A stretch of 40,923 nt of DNA, taken from positions 1 to 40,923 of the forward strand of contig CANRNU010000020.1 in the NCBI GenBank assembly GCA_947632005.1. Reading direction: 5' to 3'. The position numbers were made by a program, and so were the translations under genes. A model generated the notes under the pieces. That model ran no database searches. It had not been told where the DNA came from and saw only the letters and a program-made list of their open reading frames with translations. Source of the DNA: an uncultured Oscillospiraceae bacterium. GTDB lineage: Bacteria > Bacillota > Clostridia > Oscillospirales > Oscillospiraceae. Shown piece after piece: positions 1-7,890 of this stretch (the stretch's first letter is position 1; each line of letters starts with the position of its first letter).

Positions 1-816
1 ATTCTGATCTCCGTGGCCCTGGCGGAAGCAAAGAGCAGCTATGACGACAAGCACGACACCACGACCTTTGTCAAGAATATCATTTCTGACAACATCCTGC
101 CCGGGGATGTGTATGTCCGGGCGAAGGAACTGGGCTTCAACGCGGAGATGCCCCGGGGCGTATTCGTCGTGCGTCAGAGCGCCGGGGCGGAAATGGCGGT
201 GTTGGAGTACCTTCAGAACCTCTATCCCGCCCGGGACAAGGATTTTGTCCTGTCCATGAGCGAGACCGACATCGTCATCATCCGGGAGCTCCAGCCGGGG
301 TTTGACGCCAGTGAGCTGGAGCGCACTGCCCAGCAGATCCAGCGCAGCCTGGAGCAGGATATGGGCATCCACTGTGTGGTGGGCATCGGTTCGCCGGTGC
401 TGCACCTGCGGGAGCTGGCCGACCGGTACAAGGAGGCCCAGACTGCCATCGAGGTGGGCAAGGTCTTTGAGAACGACCAGACCGTCATCAGCTACGAGAG
501 CCTGGGCATCGGGCGCATCATCTATCAGCTGCCCACCACTCTGTGCGAGATGTTCCTGAACGAGGTCTTCAAAAAGAGCCCCATCGAGAGCCTGGACCAG
601 GAGACGCTGTACACCATCAACAAGTTCTTCGAGAACAACCTGAACGTCTCGGAGACCAGCCGGAAGCTGTTCGTCCACCGGAATACCCTGGTGTACCGGC
701 TGGAGAAGATCAAGAAGCTCACCGGCCTGGACCTGCGGGAGTTCGACCACGCGATCGTGTTCAAGGTGGCCCTGATGGTCAAGCAGTATCTGGATTCCCA
801 GACGACACGTTACTGA
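1..816 (+). CDS. PucR/CdaR-family transcriptional regulator, 5' partial
   Basis: The reading frame is open from base 1, so the gene begins before the window; an internal GTG at 13 is not a convincing start. The visible 271 residues match the C-terminal half of PucR/CdaR (sugar-diacid type) regulators: a middle GGDEF-like region (roughly residues 60-160 of the visible part) and a C-terminal helix-turn-helix around NVSETSRKLFVHRNTLVYRL, typical of the HTH_30 family. These proteins bind DNA through the C-terminal helix-turn-helix and sense a small molecule through the N-terminal part, which is not visible here. The stop is 24 bases before ftsE, so it may be cotranscribed with the division genes. 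The ligand cannot be predicted. Confidence 0.85.
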   Translation: MLISVALAEAKSSYDDKHDTTTFVKNIISDNILPGDVYVRAKELGFNAEMPRGVFVVRQSAGAEMAVLEYLQNLYPARDKDFVLSMSETDIVIIRELQPGFDASELERTAQQIQRSLEQDMGIHCVVGIGSPVLHLRELADRYKEAQTAIEVGKVFENDQTVISYESLGIGRIIYQLPTTLCEMFLNEVFKKSPIESLDQETLYTINKFFENNLNVSETSRKLFVHRNTLVYRLEKIKKLTGLDLREFDHAIVFKVALMVKQYLDSQTTRY

Positions 817-840
817 TTATCTTCGGAGGACCCCTATCCC

Positions 841-1539
841 ATGGTCATATTTGAAAACGTATCCATGACCTATCCCGGCGGAGACGTGCCGGCCATCGAC
901 GATATGAGCTTCACCATTGACGACGGGGAGTTCGTGTTTCTGGTCGGCCCCTCCGGCAGCGGGAAGACATCCATCATCAAGCTCATCACCGGCGAGGTGA
1001 TGGCCGACAGCGGCATTTTGAACGTCAACGGCTATGACCTGCGCCACATCCGGCGGCGGAAGCTGCCCCTTATGCGCCGGACCATCGGCGTCATCTTCCA
1101 GGATTACCGCCTCATTGAGGACATGACCATCTATGACAACGTGGCTTTTGCCATGCACATCGTTGGTGCCAGCAACCGGGAGATCCGGCAGCGGGTGCCG
1201 TATGTGCTTGACCTTGTGGGCCTCAGCGGGCGGGAAAAACGCTATCCCCGGGAGGTGTCCGGCGGCGAACAGCAGCGCACCGCCGTGGCCCGGGCCATCG
1301 TCAACAGCCCGCAGCTGCTCATTGCCGATGAGCCCACCGGCAACCTGGACCCGGCCCGCAGTCTGGAGCTCATGCTCCTCATGGACCGCATCAACGACAA
1401 TGAGATCGGCACCACGGTGCTGGTGGTGACCCACGAAAAGGAACTGGTCAACTCCTTCTCCAAGCGGGTCATTGCCATCGAGGACGGTCAGGTCATCTCC
1501 GACGGAATGGACGGGTATTACAGCTATGAGATCCAGTAA
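841..1539 (+). CDS. ftsE: Cell division ATP-binding protein FtsE
   Basis: ABC-type ATPase of 232 residues, the normal length for FtsE. The Walker A motif GPSGSGKT is at residues 36-43, the ABC signature VSGGEQQR near 139-146, Walker B LLIADEP near 160-166 and the switch histidine in VVTHEKE near 197. FtsE pairs with FtsX at the division septum, where ATP hydrolysis is transmitted through the membrane to activate a peptidoglycan hydrolase. The ATG at 841 is preceded by GGAGG at 826-830. The last 14 bases overlap ftsX, which implies translational coupling and equal dosage. The order ftsE, ftsX, M23 hydrolase, S41 protease supports the assignment. Confidence 0.97.
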   Translation: MVIFENVSMTYPGGDVPAIDDMSFTIDDGEFVFLVGPSGSGKTSIIKLITGEVMADSGILNVNGYDLRHIRRRKLPLMRRTIGVIFQDYRLIEDMTIYDNVAFAMHIVGASNREIRQRVPYVLDLVGLSGREKRYPREVSGGEQQRTAVARAIVNSPQLLIADEPTGNLDPARSLELMLLMDRINDNEIGTTVLVVTHEKELVNSFSKRVIAIEDGQVISDGMDGYYSYEIQ

Positions 1540-2413
1540 GATCGGTTACCTCATCAACGAGGGCTTCAAAAGTATTCTCACCCACGGATTCATGTCCTTC
1601 GCGTCGGTGACCATCGTGGTGGCCTGCCTGGTGATCATGGGCAGCTTCACCCTCATCGCCGTGAACGTGGACTCCATGCTGGACGATCTGGAAGCCCAGA
1701 ACCAGGTGGTGGCCTATGTGGAGGAGACCTTCACAGAGGACCAGGCCCGGGCGCTCCAGCCGGAGATCGAGTACATATCCAACATCCGCTCCTGCCAGTT
1801 CGTGCCCCGGGAGCAGGCCATGGAGGAGTTCGCCTCTCAGCAGGAGAACCAGACTCTGTTCCAGGACCTGCCCACCAATGTGCTCCGGGACCGGTATGTC
1901 ATCTATCTGGAGGACATCTCGCTCATGGGCCAGACCCAGGAGGAACTGGAGAACATCATCGGCATCGCCTGGGTGCGGGCCGATCTGGAGGTGGCGGAGG
2001 GCTTTGTCACCGTGCGGAACGTGGTCAGTGCCATCAGCCTGATTTTGGTGGTGGTATTGGTCATCGTCAGCGTGTTCATCATGTCCAACACCGTGAAGCT
2101 GGCCACCCTGAGCCGGCGGGACGAGATCGCCATCATGAAGATGGTAGGCGCGTCCAACTGGTTCATCCGGTTCCCCTTCGTGGTGGAGGGCTTGGTGCTG
2201 GGACTGTTGGGCGGCGCGCTGGCCTTTTTGCTGGAGTGGGCGGTCTATGACGTGGTGGCCACCCGCATCATGACCGGCATGATGGGCAACCTGATCACGG
2301 TCATCCCCTTTGCGTCGGTCAGCGCCGTGGTAATGGCGGTATACATGGCCGTGGGACTGGTGGTCGGCGTGTTCGGCAGTTCCATCGCCATCCGCAATTA
2401 TCTGCAGGTCTGA
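1526..2413 (+). CDS. ftsX: Cell division protein FtsX
   Basis: Membrane subunit of the FtsEX complex, 295 residues. I place the start at ATG 1526 (MRSSKIGYLINEGF), because the longer frame would add an unrelated N-terminus read out of ftsE. A transmembrane segment near residues 22-44 is followed by an extracytoplasmic domain (about 45-165) and three further membrane segments (about 170-195, 215-240 and 262-288), the FtsX layout. The loop SRRDEIAIMKMVGAS after the second segment is the typical cytoplasmic coupling region of FtsX/MacB permeases. The gene overlaps ftsE by 14 bases. The likely partner hydrolase is encoded 15 bases downstream. Confidence 0.96.
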   Translation: MRSSKIGYLINEGFKSILTHGFMSFASVTIVVACLVIMGSFTLIAVNVDSMLDDLEAQNQVVAYVEETFTEDQARALQPEIEYISNIRSCQFVPREQAMEEFASQQENQTLFQDLPTNVLRDRYVIYLEDISLMGQTQEELENIIGIAWVRADLEVAEGFVTVRNVVSAISLILVVVLVIVSVFIMSNTVKLATLSRRDEIAIMKMVGASNWFIRFPFVVEGLVLGLLGGALAFLLEWAVYDVVATRIMTGMMGNLITVIPFASVSAVVMAVYMAVGLVVGVFGSSIAIRNYLQV

Positions 2414-2428
2414 GGAGATATACTATCC

Positions 2429-3808
2429 ATGAGAAACCGCAAGAGATTTATTCAAATCGTATGCATCATCCTGGTCTTGCTGATGCTGCTATCCATCTCG
2501 GTGATGGTCATCGCCCCGACGGTGTATGCCAGCAGCGAGGAGATCCAGAATGAGATCGACAGCCTGAGCTATCAGCAGAGCGAGATCCAGGGCAGGATGG
2601 ACCAACTCCAGGCGGAGATCGACAGCCTGGACTTTGAGAAGGCCAACACCCTGGAGAAGAAGGAGTATCTGGACCAGAAGAACATGCTGGCCCAGGAGGA
2701 ACTGAACGTCATCCAGGAGCAGATCGACATCATCGACGGCAAGATCGCCACGATCCAGAATGACCTGTCAAAAGCCCGGGAGGAGGAGCAGGCCCAGGAG
2801 AAGCAGTGGCTGGCCCGGCTGCGGGCCATGGAGGAGAGCTCCGGCATCGGCTATATGGACGTGCTGTTCGACGCCACCAGCTTTTCCGACCTGCTGACCC
2901 GGCTGGACATGGTCAATGAGGTCATGGCCTACGACGAGGAGCTGGAGAACGAGTACATCGCTGCCCGGGAGAACGTGGAGACCTTGGAGGCCGAGGCTGA
3001 GGTCATGTTCCGGGAGAACGCGGACCGCCGGGCAGAGCTGGAGACGAAGAAGGGCCAGCTGGAGACCGACATCACCGCGGCCTGTGCGCTCATCGAGCAG
3101 ATGGACCAGAACACAGACGAATATGAGGAGATTCTGGAGCAGGAGGCGGCGACTCAGGCCCAGATCACGGCGCTGATCGTCCAGAAAGAGGACGAATTGG
3201 CCCAGGCCCGGGCCGTGGAGGAGGCCGCCCGGCAGGCGGCGCTGGCCGCCCAGCAGGCGGAGGCCCAGCAGCAAGGTCAGCAGGCTCCGCCCAGCGCGGA
3301 CGGCGAGGGGGATGACTCCTCTTCCGGCAGCGGGGATAGCAGCTCCTCTGACAGCGGCAGTTCCAATTCCGGCAGCAGCTCTTCCAGCAGCGGCAATTCC
3401 AGTTCCGGGACCTGGATGATGTGGCCCAGCTATACCCGGTATCTGACCGACCATTACGGCCCCCGGCCCGTGCACCCTGTCACGGGAAAATCTACGTTCC
3501 ATGACGGCGTGGACATCGGCGCCAGCTATGGCACCAGCATCTATGCCGCCGCCAGCGGCAAGGTGATCCTGGCCAGCACCTATGGCGGCTATGGCAACTG
3601 CGTGATGGTCAACCACGGAAACGGGTATACTACCCTCTACGGACACATGTCCTCCATCTCTGTGACCAATGGGCAGAGCGTGAGCCAGGGGCAGGTCCTG
3701 GGTCTGGTGGGCGCCACCGGCGTGGCCAGCGGCCCGCACCTGCACTTTGAGGTCCGTTCCAGCGCCAGCGGCACCCCCATGGACCCCATGAGCTTCACGT
3801 ATTTCTGA
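2429..3808 (+). CDS. Secreted coiled-coil M23 peptidase (FtsEX-activated murein hydrolase candidate)
   Basis: 459 residues. An N-terminal signal peptide or anchor (about 1-35, basic then hydrophobic, with an AxA-like VYA end) precedes a long Glu/Gln/Ala-rich coiled coil (about 36-280) and a Ser/Gly-rich low-complexity linker (about 290-330). The C-terminal domain (about 345-455) is M23/LytM type, with zinc ligands in HDGVDIG (H358, D362) and HLHFE (H437, H439). All expected ligands are present, so it is probably an active endopeptidase rather than an EnvC-like activator. PcsB and CwlO-type hydrolases controlled by FtsEX have the same coiled-coil plus hydrolase layout, and the gene directly follows ftsX. 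FtsEX control is inferred from position. Confidence 0.92.
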   Translation: MRNRKRFIQIVCIILVLLMLLSISVMVIAPTVYASSEEIQNEIDSLSYQQSEIQGRMDQLQAEIDSLDFEKANTLEKKEYLDQKNMLAQEELNVIQEQIDIIDGKIATIQNDLSKAREEEQAQEKQWLARLRAMEESSGIGYMDVLFDATSFSDLLTRLDMVNEVMAYDEELENEYIAARENVETLEAEAEVMFRENADRRAELETKKGQLETDITAACALIEQMDQNTDEYEEILEQEAATQAQITALIVQKEDELAQARAVEEAARQAALAAQQAEAQQQGQQAPPSADGEGDDSSSGSGDSSSSDSGSSNSGSSSSSSGNSSSGTWMMWPSYTRYLTDHYGPRPVHPVTGKSTFHDGVDIGASYGTSIYAAASGKVILASTYGGYGNCVMVNHGNGYTTLYGHMSSISVTNGQSVSQGQVLGLVGATGVASGPHLHFEVRSSASGTPMDPMSFTYF

Positions 3809-3828
3809 TATGAGATGAAAACCGACGG

Positions 3829-3857
3829 ACCGGGCGACCGATGTCGCCCGGTTTTTT
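3829..3857 (+). terminator. Rho-independent terminator after the M23 gene
   Basis: The perfect 10-bp stem ACCGGGCGAC / GTCGCCCGGT with a CGAT loop is followed by six T. It ends the ftsEX - M23 transcript and sits only about 50 bases before the S41 peptidase, so that gene needs readthrough or its own promoter. Confidence 0.9.
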
Positions 3858-3907
3858 AGGGGGAGATAGCAACGGGACAGGAGAAAAGACAGCTTCTCAA
3901 AGGCATT

Positions 3908-5047
3908 TTGTGCGCTTCGTGCGGCGTTCTGGCCGCGTTTGCGGTGGTCATCCTGGGCTTCGGCGGCTTCAAGGGATTTGCCCGGGCGGCCAAATTCGCG
4001 TCGGTGCTGCGCATCATCCGCACCCAGTTCGTGGGGGAGAGCGACCTGGACGATGTGACCGATGCCGCCCTGGCCAACGCCATCGCGAGCCTGGATGACG
4101 ACTGGAGCTATTATATGGACGCGGAGAGCTATTCCGCGTATCAGGACTACTCCGCCAATCTCTACCAGGGCATCGGCGTCACCGTGACCCAGGACAAGGA
4201 GACCGGCGGGTTTGCCATCGTGCTGCTCACCAAGGACGGTCCCGCCCAGCTGGCGGGGCTGGAGGTGGGAGACATCATCCTGGCTGTAGACGGCGTCTCC
4301 GTGCAGAACGGCACGGTGGAGGATATGCGGGCGCTCATCCAGGCCGATTACGGCAAGCAGGCCATGCTCACGGTCCAGCGGGCTTCCGGGGAGCAGTGGC
4401 AGGTGGCCGTGTCCTGTGAGGAGATCTATACGAGTCCGGTGCGCTATGAGATGCTGGACGGGAACGTGGGCTATATCGCCATCGCCAACTTCCGCCAGGG
4501 GGCCGGAGAGGAGTCCATCGCCGCGGTGGACGCGCTCATGGAGCAGGGGGCGGAGAGCCTGGTGTTCGATGTGCGCAGCAATCCAGGCGGACAGGTGAAT
4601 GAGATGGTCGCCATCCTGGACTATCTGTTGCCGGAGGGAGACGTGTTCATCCGGGCGGACAAAAAAGGGCACGAGGCGGTGGAGTCCTCAGACGCGGACT
4701 GCATAGAGATGCCCATGGCCGTGGTCGTCAACCGGGACAGCTACAGTGCGGCGGAGTTTTTTGCCGCGGCCCTGCGGGACTATGATTGGGCGAAGGTGGC
4801 GGGTGAGGCCACCACCGGCAAGGGCCGCAGCCAGGTCACGTATTCCCTGTGGGACGGCAGCGCGGTGCATCTGTCCAAGTACTCCTATCTCACACCCAGC
4901 CGAACGGATCTGTATGAGGCCGGGGGCCTAGCACCAGATGTGGAGGCGCTGCTTTCCGAGGAGGAGACGACCCTGTATCAGACGGGCTGGCTGGAGCCGG
5001 CAGACGATCCCCAGGTCCAGGCGGCGGTCGGCCTTCTTGGACCTTGA
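3908..5047 (+). CDS. S41 family C-terminal processing peptidase (CtpA/CtpB-like)
   Basis: Serine protease of about 379 residues with an N-terminal membrane anchor (about 4-24), a PDZ domain (about 75-165, including GLEVGDIILAVDG) and an S41 catalytic domain. The catalytic dyad is visible: Ser280 in RDSYSAAEFF and Lys305 in TTGKG, 25 residues apart as in CtpB-type enzymes. These proteases act outside the membrane and often trim cell-wall or sporulation factors; a ctpB-like gene next to ftsEX is also known in Bacillus. The start is uncertain. No ATG or GTG precedes the anchor. TTG 3908 has an AAAGG site four bases upstream, but the frame stays open to 3860 and encodes a basic stretch (GQEKRQLLKG) that would suit the cytoplasmic side of the anchor. 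Confidence 0.93.
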   Translation: MCASCGVLAAFAVVILGFGGFKGFARAAKFASVLRIIRTQFVGESDLDDVTDAALANAIASLDDDWSYYMDAESYSAYQDYSANLYQGIGVTVTQDKETGGFAIVLLTKDGPAQLAGLEVGDIILAVDGVSVQNGTVEDMRALIQADYGKQAMLTVQRASGEQWQVAVSCEEIYTSPVRYEMLDGNVGYIAIANFRQGAGEESIAAVDALMEQGAESLVFDVRSNPGGQVNEMVAILDYLLPEGDVFIRADKKGHEAVESSDADCIEMPMAVVVNRDSYSAAEFFAAALRDYDWAKVAGEATTGKGRSQVTYSLWDGSAVHLSKYSYLTPSRTDLYEAGGLAPDVEALLSEEETTLYQTGWLEPADDPQVQAAVGLLGP

Positions 5048-5072
5048 CAGGAACATTTTGGTTCACTATAAT
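5044..5072 (+). promoter_or_regulatory. Consensus sigma-A promoter for greA
   Basis: TTGACA (5044-5049) and TATAAT (5067-5072) are separated by exactly 17 bases, a perfect consensus. The -35 overlaps the stop of the S41 gene. The predicted start is near 5079, giving greA a leader of about 147 bases that contains the first copy of a two-hairpin repeat. Confidence 0.88.
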
Positions 5073-5167
5073 GATTATCCAATGGCGAAACGCCGCAAGG
5101 TGTTGCGCCAGCCGTTTTGCGGCTGAAGTAAAAAGCAGCGCTGTTTTGCCGGATACTCATTGCAATG
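5070..5167 (+). repeat. Two-hairpin dispersed repeat, copy 1 (greA leader)
   Basis: About 98 bases, closely similar to copy 2 at 5701-5798; both contain ATGGCGAAACGCCGCAAGG. The first hairpin pairs GCCGCAA with TTGCGGC; the second lies around CAGCGCTG. An AUG at 5082 opens a 14-codon frame (MAKRRKVLRQPFCG) ending at 5126. The element lies wholly or almost wholly in the predicted greA mRNA leader. Confidence 0.75.
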
Positions 5168-5225
5168 AACATCGCGGAAATCATGTTAATATGTTGTCAC
5201 GAATAATAAGCGGGAGGTATAAGCC

Positions 5226-5699
5226 ATGGCGGACAACAAGTACAAGATGAGCCGGGAGCGGTACGAGGAACTCCAGAAGGAGCTGGATTACCTGCAGACC
5301 GTCCGGGAGAAAGAGGTCTCCGAGCTGATCAAGGAGGCCAGAAGCTACGGCGACCTTAGCGAGAACAGCGAGTACGACGAGGCCAAGACCGAGCAGGGCA
5401 AGCTCTATTCCAAGATCGCGGAGTACAAAAACCTGCTGGAGAACGCCGAGATCGTGGAGCATACACACCGGGCCGGCGTCATCGGCATCGGCAGCCGGGT
5501 CAAGGTGCTGGACGTGGAGTTCGGCGAGGAGAGCGAGTACCAGATCGTGGGCAGCCAGGAGGCCAACCCCATGTCCGGCCGCATCTCCGACGACTCCCCC
5601 TTCGGCAAAGGTCTGATCGGCCACAAGATCGGCGAGACCGTCACCATCGAGGCCCCCGCCGGAGAACTGCAGTTTGAGATACTGAACGTCACCTACTGA
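5226..5699 (+). CDS. greA: Transcription elongation factor GreA
   Basis: 157 residues, the standard GreA length. The N-terminal coiled coil carries the acidic tip motif DLSENSEYDEAK (about residues 38-49) that reaches through the polymerase secondary channel to stimulate cleavage of backtracked RNA. The C-terminal FKBP-like domain follows (about 80-157) with SPFGKGLIGHKIGE. ATG 5226 has a GGGAGG site at 5211-5216. The gene has a perfect promoter upstream and no clear terminator before lysS, so the two are probably cotranscribed through the second copy of the hairpin repeat. Confidence 0.97.
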   Translation: MADNKYKMSRERYEELQKELDYLQTVREKEVSELIKEARSYGDLSENSEYDEAKTEQGKLYSKIAEYKNLLENAEIVEHTHRAGVIGIGSRVKVLDVEFGEESEYQIVGSQEANPMSGRISDDSPFGKGLIGHKIGETVTIEAPAGELQFEILNVTY

Positions 5700-5700
5700 T

Positions 5701-5798
5701 AACGATCATCTGATGGCGAAACGCCGCAAGGCGTTGCGGCTGGCCGCTTTGCGGCGCAGAAAAACAGCCGCGCTGTTTTGTCATATATTCGTGCGATG
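5701..5798 (+). repeat. Two-hairpin dispersed repeat, copy 2 (greA-lysS gap)
   Basis: This copy starts right after the greA stop. CGCCGCAA (5719 onward) pairs with TTGCGGCG, and AAAACAGC-CGC-GCTGTTTT forms a perfect second hairpin. It shares sequence with copy 1 from AACGATCATC to the ATATTC end. An AUG at 5713 opens a 30-codon frame starting MAKRRKALR, like copy 1. It would form part of the lysS leader. Confidence 0.75.
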
Positions 5799-5825
5799 CG
5801 CATGATAAGAAAGGAAGAAGATACC

Positions 5826-7325
5826 ATGTTCCAATACGCGCCGGGGTACCGGACGGAGCCGGAGGGCCTGTCCGATGAGATGCGGGTGCGCCGGGAGAAG
5901 CTGTTCAAGCTCCAGGACGCCCAGCATGACCCGTACCAGATCACCAAGTTCACCCGCAGCCACTTTTCCCAGCAGATCAAAGACAACTATGACGAGCTGG
6001 AGGGGAAGGACGTGCAGGTGGCCGGGCGCATCATGGCAAAGCGCGTCCAGGGCAAAGCGGGCTTTATGGACCTGCAGGACGACCGGGGCCGTATCCAGCT
6101 GTATGTGAGCGTCAACGAGCTGGGCCCGGAAGGCCTGGCGGAGGTGAAGACCTGGGATGTGGGCGACATCGTGGGCGCCTCCGGCTTTGTGTTCAAGACC
6201 CGCACGGAGGCCATCTCCGTGCATGTGAAGCAGATCACGCTCCTGGCCAAGAGCCTGCGGCCCCTGCCGGAGAAATATCACGGCCTGACTGACACCGACC
6301 AGCGTTACCGCCGCCGTTACTTAGATCTGATCACCAATGAGGAATCCCGCCGGGTATTCGAGCTTCGGACCCGGTTCATCAGCCATGTCCGGCGGTATCT
6401 GGATGAGAGGGGCTACCTGGAGGTGGAGACCCCTGTGCTGGGCACCATCCAGGGGGGCGCCACGGCCCGGCCCTTCGTCACCCACCACAACACCCTGGAC
6501 CTGGACATGTATATGCGCATCGCCACGGAGCTGAACCTGAAGCGGCTCATCGTGGGGGGCATGGAGCGGGTCTATGAGATCGGCCGCATCTTCCGCAACG
6601 AGGGCATGGACACCAAGCACAATCCGGAGTTCACCACCCTGGAGATGTATGAGAGCTATGCCAACTTTGAGACCATGATGGACTATGTGGAGGGGATGCT
6701 GTCCTCCGCGGCCCTGGAGCTGCGGGGCACCTATCACCTGACCTGGGGCGGCAATGAGATCGATATGTCTCCCGGCTGGCGGCGGATGACCATGATCGAG
6801 GCCGTGCGGGAGTATGCCGGGGTGGACTTCGGCGCCGTCTCTGACGACGCCGGTGCTGTGGCCGCGGCCAAAGGGGTCGGAGTAGACATGGACGGGAAGG
6901 AACCCACCTGGGGACATGCCCTCTATGAGACCTTCGACCAGAAAGTGGAGGAAAAGCTCATCCAACCCACCTTTATCACCATGTACCCGGTGGAGGTGTC
7001 GCCCCTTGCCAAGCGCAGCCCGGACGACGACCGGCTCACGGAGCGGTTTGAGGCATTTATCAACGCCTGCGAGATGGGCAACGCCTTTTCCGAACTGAAC
7101 GACCCTCTGGACCAGCGGCTGCGGTTCGAGGCGCAGATGGCCCTGAAGGCCAAGGGTGACGACGAGGCCAGCGATATGGACGTGGACTACTGCGAGGCGC
7201 TGGAATACGGCATGCCGCCCACCGGCGGCCTGGGCGTGGGCATCGACCGCGCTGTCATGCTCCTGGCCGGCGTGGACACCATCCGGGACGTGATCCTGTT
7301 CCCCACGATGAAGCCGACCGATTGA
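5826..7325 (+). CDS. lysS: Lysine--tRNA ligase, class II
   Basis: 499 residues. An N-terminal OB-fold anticodon-binding domain (about 55-160, with GFMDLQDDRGRIQLYV) is followed by the class II catalytic core. Motif 2 lies in the region GRIFRNEGMDTKHNPEFT, and motif 3 is GGLGVGIDRAVMLL near the C-terminus. It charges tRNA-Lys with lysine. I chose ATG 5826 because AAGGAAG at 5811-5817 is well placed and the sequence before it does not look like LysRS. It follows greA by 126 bases, largely filled by a hairpin repeat; the greA-lysS pairing is common in Firmicutes. No T-box is visible upstream. Confidence 0.97.
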   Translation: MFQYAPGYRTEPEGLSDEMRVRREKLFKLQDAQHDPYQITKFTRSHFSQQIKDNYDELEGKDVQVAGRIMAKRVQGKAGFMDLQDDRGRIQLYVSVNELGPEGLAEVKTWDVGDIVGASGFVFKTRTEAISVHVKQITLLAKSLRPLPEKYHGLTDTDQRYRRRYLDLITNEESRRVFELRTRFISHVRRYLDERGYLEVETPVLGTIQGGATARPFVTHHNTLDLDMYMRIATELNLKRLIVGGMERVYEIGRIFRNEGMDTKHNPEFTTLEMYESYANFETMMDYVEGMLSSAALELRGTYHLTWGGNEIDMSPGWRRMTMIEAVREYAGVDFGAVSDDAGAVAAAKGVGVDMDGKEPTWGHALYETFDQKVEEKLIQPTFITMYPVEVSPLAKRSPDDDRLTERFEAFINACEMGNAFSELNDPLDQRLRFEAQMALKAKGDDEASDMDVDYCEALEYGMPPTGGLGVGIDRAVMLLAGVDTIRDVILFPTMKPTD

Positions 7326-7438
7326 CAAAATGCCCTGTTTGCAGGCGTTACAGGGCTTGCAGACCGTCAAAAACCGGGGATGGGGAAATCCCGGGGAAAT
7401 AAACTGCAAAAAATCCGAAAGTAAACAACGACGACAAA

Positions 7439-7480
7439 GGCAGCTGCTGAGGTTTCTCAGCGGCTGCCTCTGTCTTTATC
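7439..7480 (+). terminator. Rho-independent terminator downstream of lysS
   Basis: GGCAGCTGCTGAG / CTCAGCGGCTGCC pairs over 13 bases with one G-U type wobble and a GTTT loop, followed by the T-rich TCTGTCTTTATC. It closes the core greA-lysS unit; accessory DNA follows. The 113 bases between lysS and this stem hold only a small CCCTGT/ACAGGG hairpin (about 7333-7354). Confidence 0.8.
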
Positions 7481-7514
7481 ATCCAGGTGTGTTTCTCGAA
7501 TCTTATACAGAGAC

Positions 7515-7772
7515 ATGGGGGTGTTCAGCATATGGGACAACCATTCCGGGACCGCGGCACATGAGTGGTCTGAACAGGCATACCAGTACAATCTCCAAGT
7601 GGAGCGATACTGTCAGGAGCAAGGGCTTACACTGGCGCAGTATGAGAAGCAATGCTTCTGGGCGGATCGCGGGTACGGGGAATATCCAGAGCCAGAAGGC
7701 AGAAACCCAGACAGGGATAGGGAACAGGAGAGAGGGCTAGAGCCTGACGATAGAGGGGAAAGAGAGCGATAA
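7515..7772 (+). CDS. Small hypothetical protein, possibly a remnant
   Basis: An 85-codon frame starting MGVFSIWDNHSG. The middle contains an orderly hydrophilic stretch (EQAYQYNLQVERYCQEQGLT, then LAQYEKQC), and the C-terminus is low-complexity Arg/Glu/Asp. I do not recognise a family. It resembles small ORFs carried on integrative elements, but that is only an impression. There is no strong ribosome site before ATG 7515, and the frame remains open upstream toward the lysS terminator, so it could be the 3' end of a broken gene. A longer overlapping frame from 7330 has no protein-like character. Confidence 0.4.
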   Translation: MGVFSIWDNHSGTAAHEWSEQAYQYNLQVERYCQEQGLTLAQYEKQCFWADRGYGEYPEPEGRNPDRDREQERGLEPDDRGERER

Positions 7773-7778
7773 TGTCCG

Positions 7779-7822
7779 AACGACGTCCACCGGAACACTT
7801 TGTGTGTCCTGTGGACGTCGTT
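7779..7822. repeat. Long near-perfect hairpin
   Basis: The arms AACGACGTCCAC (7779-7790) and GTGGACGTCGTT (7811-7822) are perfectly complementary over 12 bp. Most of the 20-base interior also pairs (GGAACAC against GTGTGTCC). There is no T-run, so it is not a typical terminator. It stands at the left border of the AT-richer YdeI segment. Confidence 0.65.
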
Positions 7823-7890
7823 GACTTTGGAGGTTGGTTGTGCTACTATTGCGGAAGGGCAAATCGGGATTTAGCGAGGCCAAGTAAGTA

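Noticed and set aside
2768-4672. Long minus-strand frame across the M23 and S41 genes
   Set aside because: It passes through a terminator and two well-supported genes; no protein-like motifs.
7330-7740. 136-codon frame after lysS
   Set aside because: Runs through the lysS terminator hairpin, Ser/Arg/Thr-rich without pattern, and overlaps a better 85-codon frame.
7779-7830. Integron attC-like site in the 44-base hairpin
   Set aside because: The outer bases do not fit the RYYYAAC / GTTRRRY core sites, and there is no integrase or cassette array nearby.
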